50,388 bases of DNA from an uncultured Sphingobacteriaceae bacterium. Its GTDB lineage: Bacteria; Bacteroidota; Bacteroidia; Sphingobacteriales; Sphingobacteriaceae. The stretch's first letter is position 1; every line of letters starts with the position of its first letter. The DNA lies in assembly GCA_946887045.1 (NCBI GenBank), contig CAMPKC010000032.1, positions 1 through 50,388 on the forward strand, in the 5' to 3' direction. The position numbers were made by a program, and so were the translations under genes. Below, piece after piece: positions 1 to 7,661 of the stretch. A model generated the notes under the pieces. It was not told where the DNA came from and did not search any database. It saw nothing but the letters and a program-made list of their open reading frames with translations.

Positions 1-427
1 CAGTCTTACCGATTATTTTGTAATTCCGCATAGCAATGTTTCAGACGAGTATGTCTCGCAGGAAGTTGAGAGGATCCGGATACGGTTAAAGGATATGTAT
101 AAAAAGTTTATGGGCGACAGAGAGCCTGAGGATCTTAAAGGTAAAACCGTGATTGTAATTGATGATGGTATTGCTACCGGGAATACGCTTTTGGCGACAG
201 TGAACGTGTTGCGTAAAAGTGAGCCTGCTAAAATTGTAATAGCGGTGCCGGTTGCATCCAAAAGCGCCGTACAAAAACTGTCGAAAGAAGTTGACGAGGT
301 TATTGCTATAATGATACCTCATGAATTTTATGGGGTAGGAGCTTTTTATCACAATTTTACTCAGGTAAGTGATGAGAAAGTAATGTTCTATCTTAATAAG
401 TTGCGAGAGTCGGGGAAGGTGGTTTAA
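1..427 (+). CDS. Phosphoribosyltransferase, 3' part (partial)
   Basis: The frame is open from the first full codon at position 2 to the TAA at 425-427, so the gene starts upstream of the window; the first internal ATG at 95 is not the true start. The visible part carries the PRPP-binding signature VIVIDDGIATGNT at about 143-181 (two acidic residues, then a Gly/Thr-rich loop), the hallmark of type I phosphoribosyltransferases. The downstream segment IPHEFYGVGAFYHNFTQVSD resembles the stand-alone predicted phosphoribosyltransferases often found beside stress genes in bacteria. The substrate base cannot be told from the sequence. The neighbour is a BON-domain gene on the same strand 46 bp downstream, so the two may be cotranscribed. 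Confidence 0.85.
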   Translation, partial: SLTDYFVIPHSNVSDEYVSQEVERIRIRLKDMYKKFMGDREPEDLKGKTVIVIDDGIATGNTLLATVNVLRKSEPAKIVIAVPVASKSAVQKLSKEVDEVIAIMIPHEFYGVGAFYHNFTQVSDEKVMFYLNKLRESGKVV

Positions 428-473
428 TCCATTTTTCCTTAAATCAATAGGTTTATAATGGCGTGTCTTAACT

Positions 474-1148
474 ATGAAAACTGATTTACAAATCCAGAAG
501 GATGTAATGGAAGAACTTAATTGGGAGCCGTCTTTAAACGCCTCCGAAATTGGGGTTGCCGTTAAGAATAGTGTGGTGACTCTTTCGGGGAAAGTGGATA
601 CATTTTCTAAAAAATTGACGGCAGAAAAAGCTGCTAAGAGAGTTGCGGGGGTAAAGGCTGTTGCAGAAGAAATTCAGGTCGGAATACCGATGGGCTTTGC
701 TAAAACCGATGCAGAGATAGCCGAAGCCGTGCTTATAGCCTTACAATGGCATACCTCGGTTCAGGAGGAAAAGGTTAAAATTAAGGTGGAAGAAGGAAAT
801 GTTACCCTTGAAGGAGAAGTAGAGTGGGAATATCAGCGGGCTTCTGCCAAAACCGCTATTGAGCAGCTTGCGGGCATTCGTTCTATTACTAATTTAATTA
901 CTGTTAAACCCAAGATCACCGCATTGGATATCAGACAAAAGATCAGTTCTGCGTTTCATCGAAGTGCCAATATTGACGCCGGCAGGATAGAGGTGGATGT
1001 AAGTGATAGTAAAGTGATATTGTCTGGTAAAGTTCGTTCTTTGGCAGAAAAAGAAGATGCGGAAACAGCGGCATGGGCAGCACCCGGAATAACAAGTGTA
1101 GAAAATAATCTCGAAGTAATATCCAAAGAATATATTCTGTCGAAGTAG
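474..1148 (+). CDS. Triple BON-domain protein (OsmY-like)
   Basis: A 224-residue protein made almost wholly of three BON repeats, at about residues 3-70, 78-145 and 150-218. Each has the pattern of an N-terminal helix (DLQIQKDVMEEL, TDAEIAEAVLIAL, ALDIRQKISSAF), a 'V.LSG.V' or 'VTLEGEV' strand pair and a closing 'GI.SV.N.L.V' segment. BON domains are thought to bind phospholipid or envelope surfaces, and OsmY-type proteins are stress-induced. There is no evident signal peptide: the protein begins MKTDLQIQKDV, so it may be cytoplasmic, unlike periplasmic OsmY. It follows the phosphoribosyltransferase gene by 46 bp. The family is clear; the physiological role is not. Confidence 0.85.
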   Translation: MKTDLQIQKDVMEELNWEPSLNASEIGVAVKNSVVTLSGKVDTFSKKLTAEKAAKRVAGVKAVAEEIQVGIPMGFAKTDAEIAEAVLIALQWHTSVQEEKVKIKVEEGNVTLEGEVEWEYQRASAKTAIEQLAGIRSITNLITVKPKITALDIRQKISSAFHRSANIDAGRIEVDVSDSKVILSGKVRSLAEKEDAETAAWAAPGITSVENNLEVISKEYILSK

Positions 1149-1190
1149 TAGGTTAGTTTCGCTCTTTAAGACCTCAGCATATCAATGTGG

Positions 1191-1427
1191 TTAAAGTATC
1201 TCGTTCAAAACCTCATGAAGTTCTTTATTATCTAACTGAAGTAATAAAGATCCAAAAAAAACTGCTGCTTTATCCTGAGCATGGAAATGCTGTAAAACCG
1301 CTCTCCTGATTTTGTTGTGATCAAGCTTCCCTTCCTGATAGGTTTGCTTAATATAGGTGATAAAAGTGTTGGCGCAATTGTCTTTATGTTCTTCCAGATA
1401 TCCTGAAACGGTGTTCTTAAGATCCAT
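1191..1427 (-). CDS. Hypothetical small protein, 78 aa
   Basis: A minus-strand frame of 78 residues, mostly predicted helix, charged and without a signal peptide or membrane segment. The upstream sequence on the coding strand has AGGTAAG just before the ATG, a reasonable ribosome binding site. It converges with the BON-domain gene. I do not recognise a family. The composition (many Lys, Glu, Asp, His, a single Cys) looks like a real soluble protein rather than an antisense shadow, and there is no competing gene on the other strand. Confidence 0.5.
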   Translation of the reverse strand: MDLKNTVSGYLEEHKDNCANTFITYIKQTYQEGKLDHNKIRRAVLQHFHAQDKAAVFFGSLLLQLDNKELHEVLNEIL

Positions 1428-1802
1428 TCTTACCTATTGAAACTTATAATGATGTGTAAATTGAAACGCCTAGAACTACGAGAGTTAAAATGACATACAT
1501 TAAAATATCAAATTTTCTGCTTTGCTCAGCGCTGAACTTGTGCTTGTGTGTTGCTGGGGTGTAGGATTTTAAAATCATAGGTAGATGCTTTTGCTGTTTT
1601 TATACAATTGTTAGGCCAAAATCGAAAGTTTACGAATGGAGTAATTTTTTTCATAATAGGAGAGAAAAGGACCGGAAAAATTAAGTGCCGTACAAATACA
1701 TGAATAAAAATTAGGGCAGCAGTGTATGGGTTTAAAATCAGTGTTCTGAATTTGAATCGTATTTTCCTGATTCACGGTGTTTTACGCTGCTAAAGTGTTT
1801 TA
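1428..1802. other. Gap between minus-strand genes
   Basis: This 375-bp stretch holds the putative 44-residue membrane protein at 1444-1578. In the remaining part, 1579-1802, I see only AT-rich sequence with no convincing gene, terminator or repeat. Confidence 0.5.
1444..1578 (-). CDS. Putative small single-pass membrane protein, 44 aa
   Basis: An ATG at 1578-1576 on the minus strand opens a 44-codon frame ending at TAA (1446-1444). The N-terminal half is basic and polar (contains THKHKFSAEQSRKFD), and residues about 25-41 form one hydrophobic helix (ILMYVILTLVVLGVSIY). This is the shape of a small inner-membrane protein with a cytoplasmic basic head. No strong Shine-Dalgarno sequence is seen, which is usual in Bacteroidota. 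It lies just upstream of the 78-residue gene on the same strand (16 bp gap), so the two could form a small operon. The call rests on composition and position only. Confidence 0.4.
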   Translation of the reverse strand: MILKSYTPATHKHKFSAEQSRKFDILMYVILTLVVLGVSIYTSL

Positions 1803-2384
1803 TTAAAAATATATATCAACATAGTCGGTAAGCATTCCTCCTTCGCAATTTATCATATCCTGCAAGCGCCAGTACTTTCTGTTCTTTGTAGTTTTAAACA
1901 GCTGTTCTCCTTTTTTAATGCAAGGTTCGCCACCGTTGTTGCTTTGCACTACCGATTTAATTCCGCCTTTAAATAACAGTTCGGATTCAGAAACCTGTTT
2001 AATAAGACCTTTAATTGTTATATGATCTGAATTTTTGCTGCTTTTCTGTCCTCCCTCAATAGAATACCAGCCGTCTTCTGCCGTTTTAATGTTAACGCTT
2101 CCGGGCTCGTCCCAGCTGATCCAATGCAGGGTAAAGGCGTGTTTCCCGGGTTTTAATGTGCCGTTTTTGGACGCTGTCGGGGGCTTGGGTGTTATTGCAG
2201 CTTTTGCACCAGTATCAACTTTTACTTCATCATCGAAAGAAATGATTTGTTTTAAGCTGTCAATCTCTCGCTTAAGGACTTTGTTTTCCTTTTCCAGTTC
2301 CGTGTAATGATTTGAAGAATCAGTACATCCCCAAAGAGTGCAAGTGAGTAAGACCGGCAGAATGAATTTTGAAATCGCATGCAT
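1803..2384 (-). CDS. Hypothetical lipoprotein with short N-terminal coiled coil
   Basis: From the ATG at 2384 the product is 193 residues; an in-frame GTG at 2405 would add seven residues (MNAYYIF) ahead of the signal peptide, so I prefer the ATG. The signal peptide (MHAISKFILPVLLTCTLWGC) ends in a lipobox-like LWGC, predicting a lipid-anchored envelope protein. A short heptad-like segment follows (YTELEKENKVLKREIDSLKQI), then a Pro/Ala/Lys linker, then a beta-rich C-terminal part of about 120 residues with HWISWDEPG and a terminal YWRLQDMINCEGGMLTDYVDIYF-like end. I do not recognise the globular domain. It is divergent from the copper operon and shares its upstream region. Confidence 0.65.
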   Translation of the reverse strand: MHAISKFILPVLLTCTLWGCTDSSNHYTELEKENKVLKREIDSLKQIISFDDEVKVDTGAKAAITPKPPTASKNGTLKPGKHAFTLHWISWDEPGSVNIKTAEDGWYSIEGGQKSSKNSDHITIKGLIKQVSESELLFKGGIKSVVQSNNGGEPCIKKGEQLFKTTKNRKYWRLQDMINCEGGMLTDYVDIYF

Positions 2385-2496
2385 AAATATATAATATGCG
2401 TTCACCAGAATAAGTTTGATTTCAGGCTTGATAAGAAAAGATAAATTATATAAATAACTCTCAAAATTATATAAAATCGGTATTCATAATTCTTAC

Positions 2497-2504
2497 TATA
2501 TTTG
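2497..2504 (+). promoter_or_regulatory. Candidate -7 promoter element of copper operon
   Basis: TATATTTG matches the Bacteroidota housekeeping -7 consensus TAnnTTTG exactly. It lies 8 bases upstream of the start codon at 2513, so transcription would start at or very near the ATG, giving a nearly leaderless mRNA. A good TTTG at -33 is not visible, so activator help or a weak promoter is possible. Confidence 0.4.
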
Positions 2505-2512
2505 CTTTGTAA

Positions 2513-2953
2513 ATGAAATTATTCCGTACCTATATTGTACTAACATTAGTTATGCTGATAACTCTATCGGCAAGCGGAATAACTATTTCTTTGCATAAAT
2601 GCTGTGGCTCTATTAAGGGATTTTCACTTTTTGCTAATGCTCACGAATGTGAAATGGCTAAGAAGCCTGCTCCAAAAAATTGCCCGCAACATTCTAAAAC
2701 ATCAGTAGAAAAAAAGTCTTGTTGTACTGATCAAAAAATAGTTTTCACTCAATCAACAGACAAAACTTTTCCCGCAAACGCAAAAAACCAGGTGAAAGAA
2801 ACTAAACAGAACTTTGATGTTTTGTTTTTCTATACCCTGATTACAAATTGGTTTGGTTCATCCGATCAGGAAGAAGAAGAAATACGAAAGCCATCTCCGG
2901 GCTTGTTTATCATTGAAGCATTAATTCTATTGCTTCAGCAATTCAGAATTTAG
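2513..2953 (+). CDS. HYC_CC_PP-type cysteine-rich envelope protein
   Basis: A 146-residue protein with an N-terminal hydrophobic segment (residues 6-25) and a set of potential soft-metal ligands: H28, C30-C31, C46, M48, C57, H60 and C70-C71. The paired cysteines (HKCC and SCC) and the late RKPSPG turn before a hydrophobic tail fit the Bacteroidota family named for its HYC, CC and PP motifs, which is commonly encoded next to heavy-metal RND pumps. It is the first gene of the copper operon and sits 152 bp upstream of cusA. A role in handling Cu(I) or Ag(I) in the envelope is inferred from these residues and the neighbours; no enzymatic motif is seen. Confidence 0.75.
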   Translation: MKLFRTYIVLTLVMLITLSASGITISLHKCCGSIKGFSLFANAHECEMAKKPAPKNCPQHSKTSVEKKSCCTDQKIVFTQSTDKTFPANAKNQVKETKQNFDVLFFYTLITNWFGSSDQEEEEIRKPSPGLFIIEALILLLQQFRI

Positions 2954-2970
2954 GATTTTTATCAGCGATA

Positions 2971-3057
2971 CCACCTCAAATTTTGGTGGGCCGTAAACCC
3001 TCTTTTGGGTTAATCAACTGGTCAACCGGGATAATTCGGCGTTTATCCGAATTTTCT
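2971..3057 (+). promoter_or_regulatory. Three consecutive hairpins before cusA
   Basis: Three small inverted repeats follow each other: CCACC (2971-2975) with GGTGG (2985-2989); AACCC (2996-3000) with GGGTT (3007-3011); and AATTCGG (3033-3039) with CCGAATT (3047-3053), the last followed by TTCTT. GGATAA at 3029-3034 can alternatively pair with TTATCC at 3043-3048, so mutually exclusive folds exist. The set may be an intercistronic processing or attenuation region that separates expression of the cysteine-rich protein from the pump. Confidence 0.4.
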
Positions 3058-3105
3058 TAGTCAGTCAGCCTGAGTTTTTAACTGATAAATAATTAACAAA
3101 TTCTC

Positions 3106-4407
3106 ATGATAGAGAAACTGATTGCATTTTCACTACGCAACAGGTTTTTAGTTCTCCTGTTTTCTGCAGCTATATTTGTATGGGGAATCTACGCTGTAAA
3201 GACGAGTAAAATAGATGCCATTCCAGACTTGTCCGAAAACCAGGTAATTGTTTTTACCGAGTGGATGGGCCGTAGTCCGCAGCTTATCGAAGACCAGATT
3301 ACCTATCCATTGGTAACCAATTTGCAAGGTATCCCCAAGGTGGATTATGTTCGGGCCAGTTCTATGTTCGGGATGAGCTTTATCTATGTCATTTTTGAAG
3401 ATGATACCGATGTTTACTGGGCGCGATCCCGGGTTCTCGAACGCCTTAACTCGCTTGGCAGCGCTTTGCCTGAAGATGTAACGCCAACCATGGGACCCGA
3501 TGGAACGGGTGTCGGCCATGTGTTATGGTACACTTTAGATGCGCCCGGAATGGATTTGGGCGAACAGCGCGCCATCCAGGACTGGTATATAAAATTTGCC
3601 TTACAAAATGTAAAAGGAGTAAGCGAGATCGCTTCCTTTGGTGGTTTTCAAAAGCAGTATCAAATAAGTATTGACCCAAACAAATTAAGCTATTACAAGC
3701 TCGGAGTTTCGGACGTGATGCGTTCTGTAAACTCGAACAATAACGAAGCCGGAGGCAGGAAGTTTGAAATGAGCGATATCGGGTACATCATAAAAACCAC
3801 GGGATACCTCAAGTCTATCGAAGAGATAGAAAACCTGTCAATTCAAACGCGAAACTCAATTCCTGTAAGGATTAAAGATGTAGCTTCCGTAGAGATGTCC
3901 GGCGAAAGCCGCCTCGGTATTTTTGATTACAACGGCGAAGGCGAAGCCGTAGGCGGGATCGCGGTCCTTCGATATGGCGAAAATGCGGATGAAGTAATTG
4001 ATCGCTTGAAAATTAAAATGAAAGAGGTGAGCAAGGGCTTACCGCCGGGGGTAAAGTTCAATATTGTTTACGACAGAGGTGAACTGATCGAAGAGTCTAT
4101 CTCATCAATAAAAACTACATTAATTGAAGAAATGATAGTCGTGTCGCTCATTGTCCTAATATTCCTTCTGCATTGGCGAAGTGCTATCAGTATTATCATT
4201 CAAATCCCCATTACCATTGCCGCAAGCTTTATTGTATTGAACGCATTCGACATTAGCTCGAACATCATGTCTTTAACCGGAATTGCTCTGGCCATCGGGG
4301 TGATTGTCGACAATGGAATTATTATGGCCGAGAATGCATATCGGCATCTTGCGGTAAGACAAGCAGAATTAACTGCACAGCAGAAAGGAGGAACTGATGT
4401 TAAATAA
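3106..4407 (+). CDS. cusA: CusA/CzcA-type RND pump, N-terminal half (TM1-TM4)
   Basis: 433 residues covering the first part of a heavy-metal RND permease: TM1 (residues about 12-30), the large periplasmic PN1/PN2 region with the family signatures KIDAIPDLSENQVIV, DDTDVYWARSRVLERL and PDGTGVGHVLWYTL, then TM2-TM4. TM4 carries the proton-relay motif GVIVDNGIIMAEN with D402 and E409, spaced as D405/E412 of E. coli CusA. The frame stops at 4405-4407, in the cytoplasmic loop after TM4, where an intact pump would continue. The next frame begins at 4397 and overlaps by 11 bp. I read this as a pump made as two polypeptides, or a pump gene broken by a +1 shift; see findings. Confidence 0.9.
   Translation: MIEKLIAFSLRNRFLVLLFSAAIFVWGIYAVKTSKIDAIPDLSENQVIVFTEWMGRSPQLIEDQITYPLVTNLQGIPKVDYVRASSMFGMSFIYVIFEDDTDVYWARSRVLERLNSLGSALPEDVTPTMGPDGTGVGHVLWYTLDAPGMDLGEQRAIQDWYIKFALQNVKGVSEIASFGGFQKQYQISIDPNKLSYYKLGVSDVMRSVNSNNNEAGGRKFEMSDIGYIIKTTGYLKSIEEIENLSIQTRNSIPVRIKDVASVEMSGESRLGIFDYNGEGEAVGGIAVLRYGENADEVIDRLKIKMKEVSKGLPPGVKFNIVYDRGELIEESISSIKTTLIEEMIVVSLIVLIFLLHWRSAISIIIQIPITIAASFIVLNAFDISSNIMSLTGIALAIGVIVDNGIIMAENAYRHLAVRQAELTAQQKGGTDVK
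4386..4391 (+). promoter_or_regulatory. Strong Shine-Dalgarno sequence for second cusA half
   Basis: AGGAGG lies 5 nt upstream of the ATG at 4397, inside the end of the first frame. Such a consensus site is unusual in this window, where most genes have none, and it favours real initiation (translational coupling) of the second half. Confidence 0.6.
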
Positions 4408-6340
4408 GTTTAGCAAATTTTTTGATCGCAAACAGAAAGAGGATTATGTAAAACTTTCCGATGAAGAACGTTTGCAAATCATCGAAAAATCTTCGAAGCA
4501 GGTATCTCGAGGGGTTTTTTATTCAACAGTAATAATTATTACTTCGTTTTTGCCTGTGTTTTTATTAACCGGTCAGGAGGGGAAGCTTTTTCATCCGCTT
4601 GCCTACACTAAAACCTTTATTCTGATGATTGATGCTTTACTGGTTGTAACGCTTGCACCGGTTCTGATCTCATTTTTTATGAAAGGTCGCTTTCGTACGG
4701 AAAATGAAAATCCAATCAATCGAAAACTGGAAGGCTTTTACGAGCCATTAATCCGTGCTTGTATAAAACATCGTAAAACCACTATCGGTATAAATATCCT
4801 CGCAGTTCTTATCAGTATTCCTTTATTAATGAGCATGGGCAGAGAGTTTATGCCTCCGCTTGATGAACAATCTATATTGTTTATGCCTGTTACCTTGCCG
4901 GATGTTTCTAATTCTGAAATAAAGAGGATTTTACAGGTTCAGGATAAGATCATAAAATCAGTGCCTGAAGTAGATAAAGTTTTGGGGAAAGCAGGGCGGG
5001 CAAGTACCGCCACTGATAACTCGCCCATGAGTATGATCGAAACGATCATCTCTTTAAAACCAAAAAGCGAATGGCGGCCCGGCCTTACCAAGAAAGATTT
5101 GATCAATGAGCTTGATCAAAAACTTCAAATTCCCGGTGTGGTTAACGGATGGACTCAGCCAATTATTAACCGGATAAATATGCTTTCTACCGGTATTCGT
5201 ACAGATGTAGGGGTAAAAGTTTACGGACAGGATTTGCAGCAAATCGATAGAGTTTCAAAACAAGTGCATTCTCTTTTACAGGATGTTAACGGAGTGAAAG
5301 ACATCTACGTGGAGCCTGTTACGGGTGGCAAATATCTCGAAATCGACATTAAACGCGATCAGTTAGATCGCTACGGCTTAACTGTTGAAGATGTAAATTC
5401 TACCGTCGAAACCGCTATTGGAGGATCTCCTTTTGCCACAACTGTTGAGGGGCGTCGCCGGTTTAATATTAACCTGCGTTTAGGGCAGGATTATCGCAAT
5501 AGCATAGAGCGTTTAAAGCGGATTCCTTTAAATTCTCCCGATGCCGGAATAGTTCCGCTTTCTTCGGTCAGCGAGATCCGTTTTGTCAATGGTCCGCCAA
5601 TGATTACCTCAGAAAACGCCATTTTACGTGGCGCCGTAATGTTTAACGTCCGCGAAAGGGATTTGGGAAATACGGTTCAGGAAGCCATCACAAAACTTAA
5701 CAGTCAGCTTAAATTACCAAACGGAGCATTCATTGAATGGAGTGGTCAATACGAAAATCTTATCCGCGGCCAGCGGACATTGATTTTAATAGTTCCCGTC
5801 GTCCTGCTCATTATTCTCTTATCCCTTTATCTCGCTTTTAAATCCTTACGGGAAGCCTTTTTAAGCTTAATAACTATTCCCTTTGCTTTGATCGGGGGTG
5901 CTTATCTGGTGTATTTCTGGGGAGTGAATCTTTCTGTGGCCGTAGCTGTTGGCTTTATTGCATTGTTTGGTATTGCGGTAGAAACCGGAGTGGTGATGGT
6001 GATATATTTGAATGACGCCATGAGTAGGCTGGTGGCCATAAGAGGAAATTCGCGAGAGGCCATTACCAATGATGAACTCCGGGAATATGTAATTGCCGGT
6101 GCTGCAAAACGTCTTCGACCAAAAATTATGACGGTTTGTGTGGCATTGTTTGGATTAATTCCGGTGCTGTGGTCGCAGGGGGTGGGAAGCGACGTAATGC
6201 AGCCAATTGTGCTGCCAATGATTGGCGGAGTTTTAACTTCTTCTATTCATATTTTGATCGTTACGCCACTTATATTTTTGATGACAAAAGAATACGAATT
6301 GAACAAATTTGGAAAAATGGAGGTGCACAATGGACATTAA
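4397..6340 (+). CDS. cusA: CusA/CzcA-type RND pump, C-terminal half (TM5-TM12)
   Basis: 647 residues that continue the pump: TM5 (about 41-58, FYSTVIIITSFLPVFLLT), TM6, the second periplasmic PC1/PC2 region, and TM7-TM12. The Cu(I)/Ag(I) site of E. coli CusA (M573, M623, M672) is preserved in spacing: M163 (LFMP), M213 (SPMSM) and M262 (RINMLSTGI), exactly 50 and 49 residues apart. That points to monovalent copper or silver rather than Zn/Co/Cd. Together the two frames give 1080 residues, near the normal CusA length, so little or nothing is lost at the break. The ATG start overlaps the first frame by 11 bp and has a consensus ribosome binding site. The frame is open upstream only to 4373, so any frameshift joining the halves would have to occur in 4373-4407. 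Confidence 0.9.
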   Translation: MLNKFSKFFDRKQKEDYVKLSDEERLQIIEKSSKQVSRGVFYSTVIIITSFLPVFLLTGQEGKLFHPLAYTKTFILMIDALLVVTLAPVLISFFMKGRFRTENENPINRKLEGFYEPLIRACIKHRKTTIGINILAVLISIPLLMSMGREFMPPLDEQSILFMPVTLPDVSNSEIKRILQVQDKIIKSVPEVDKVLGKAGRASTATDNSPMSMIETIISLKPKSEWRPGLTKKDLINELDQKLQIPGVVNGWTQPIINRINMLSTGIRTDVGVKVYGQDLQQIDRVSKQVHSLLQDVNGVKDIYVEPVTGGKYLEIDIKRDQLDRYGLTVEDVNSTVETAIGGSPFATTVEGRRRFNINLRLGQDYRNSIERLKRIPLNSPDAGIVPLSSVSEIRFVNGPPMITSENAILRGAVMFNVRERDLGNTVQEAITKLNSQLKLPNGAFIEWSGQYENLIRGQRTLILIVPVVLLIILLSLYLAFKSLREAFLSLITIPFALIGGAYLVYFWGVNLSVAVAVGFIALFGIAVETGVVMVIYLNDAMSRLVAIRGNSREAITNDELREYVIAGAAKRLRPKIMTVCVALFGLIPVLWSQGVGSDVMQPIVLPMIGGVLTSSIHILIVTPLIFLMTKEYELNKFGKMEVHNGH

Positions 6341-7661
6341 GAGCCTCACCCTTGTTCCCTTTCCCAGCGGAGAGGGGGTTAGAGCCTTAGGTATGAGGCT
6401 AAATGAGGGGTTTTATTTTTTTAAAGTTGGGTTGATCTCGACCGCATTGGCTGGTATTTCCCTCAATATTTCAGCCCAGCAACGAATGAGCTTGCCGGAA
6501 GTATTAAAGGAGGTTGAAGCGAATAATCCGTCTCTCAAAACTTACGATTATCAGGCGAAAGCCCAGGAAGCGAAAGTTGAAGGTGCTGGTGCATGGATGG
6601 CACCTATGGTAGGTGCAGGTACGTTTATGTCGCCTTACCCCGGTCAGGGAATGATTGAAGAGGGTGATAAAGGGGCTTTCATGATTTCGGCAGAGCAGGA
6701 TATTCCTAATCCCGCAAAAATAAAGGCCCGGAGAGAATACCTTGAGACTTTGGCAGAAACCTATACCTTGGGAAGATCTGAGCGCTTTAATGAATTGCGA
6801 AGCGGCGCGCGGCAGCTTTATTTTGATTTGATTGTAGCCTCCAAAAAGCAAAGATTTCAACGAGAAAACAAGCAGATTATGCAAACCATGAAAAAGCTTG
6901 CAGATATCCGCTATCCCTACAACCAGGGAAAACTCAATGAAGTTTTTAAAGCAGAAGGTCGTCTTGCAGAAGCGGATAATATGTTACTTATGACCGCTGC
7001 TGAGATTAAGTCGAATAAAATCGCGCTCAACGCTCTTATGAACCGGCCGGCAACAGCTGTGTTAGAAATCGATACAACCTTAAAAGTGTCCTTCACTCCG
7101 CTTGCCAATCTTGATTCAACATACCTCGTCGAGACGCGTAGCGATTTGCGGCACATGCATCATAATATTTATTCTATGCAGGCCAACATCAATCAGATGC
7201 GGCAGCAGGCTAAGCCCGATTTTCGAATACGCTTTGATCATATGTCAAATTATTCGGCGATGATGCCTAAGCAGTTTACTCTCATGGGGATGCTTTCCAT
7301 TCCGATCGTTCCCTGGTCATCCAAAATGTACAAATCGGAAATAAAATCGATGAATTTTGAAATTGATGCCATGCGACAGCAAACAGAAGGAATGCTTACA
7401 GAAATGCTTGCCATGGCCAAATCTATGTCGGTCGAACTGGCCTCCATGGAGCAGCAGCTTAAAGGATATGAAACCAGGATACTGCCTGCTTTAAAAAAGA
7501 GCCTTGACGTTTCGCTGCTTTCTTACCAGGAGAATAAAATGGATTTAAATGAAGTGATTGTTAGCTGGGAGGCACTGAATATGACGCAGATGAATTATGT
7601 GGATGCTTTGCAGCGATATTATAAAATGATTACAGAATATGAAAAAAGCATTGAAAGGTAA
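6330..7661 (+). CDS. cusC: CusC-like TolC-family outer membrane efflux channel
   Basis: The product is a TolC-family outer membrane factor with long heptad-rich helices (for example EVLKEVEANNPSLKTYDYQA and the C-terminal YQENKMDLNEVIVSWEALNM) and a QQRMSLPEVLKEV start of the mature part. The ATG at 6330 is preceded by GGAGG at 6319-6323 with 6 nt spacing and overlaps the end of cusA, giving 443 residues. A frame extends upstream only to a TTG at 6309. The signal peptide proper starts near the ATG at 6393 (MRLNEGFYFFKVGLISTALAG, cleaved before AQQ), because the first 21 codons lie within a palindromic repeat-like sequence. Which ATG is used is uncertain. The channel would connect CusA and the adaptors across the outer membrane. 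Confidence 0.85.
   Translation: MDIKSLTLVPFPSGEGVRALGMRLNEGFYFFKVGLISTALAGISLNISAQQRMSLPEVLKEVEANNPSLKTYDYQAKAQEAKVEGAGAWMAPMVGAGTFMSPYPGQGMIEEGDKGAFMISAEQDIPNPAKIKARREYLETLAETYTLGRSERFNELRSGARQLYFDLIVASKKQRFQRENKQIMQTMKKLADIRYPYNQGKLNEVFKAEGRLAEADNMLLMTAAEIKSNKIALNALMNRPATAVLEIDTTLKVSFTPLANLDSTYLVETRSDLRHMHHNIYSMQANINQMRQQAKPDFRIRFDHMSNYSAMMPKQFTLMGMLSIPIVPWSSKMYKSEIKSMNFEIDAMRQQTEGMLTEMLAMAKSMSVELASMEQQLKGYETRILPALKKSLDVSLLSYQENKMDLNEVIVSWEALNMTQMNYVDALQRYYKMITEYEKSIER
6343..6401. repeat. Palindromic repeat-like element at the cusC 5' end
   Basis: Outer arms AGCCTCACCC and GGTATGAGGCT are imperfect inverse complements. Between them, CCCTTTCCC and GGAGAGGGGG form a second nested imperfect inverted pair around AGC. 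This layout resembles the CTCACCC...GGAGAGGG...GAGG intergenic palindromes common in Bacteroidota genomes. Here it lies between the ribosome binding site and the signal peptide of cusC and is read as LTLVPFPSGEGVRALG. Confidence 0.45.

Noticed and set aside
2035..2307. Plus-strand frame of 90 codons opposite the lipoprotein gene
   Set aside because: It lies entirely within the minus-strand lipoprotein, which has a signal peptide and lipobox; the plus-strand frame has neither and is a shadow.
3148..3679. Minus-strand frames opposite cusA
   Set aside because: They mirror a strongly conserved RND domain; their products look like reverse-translated pump sequence.
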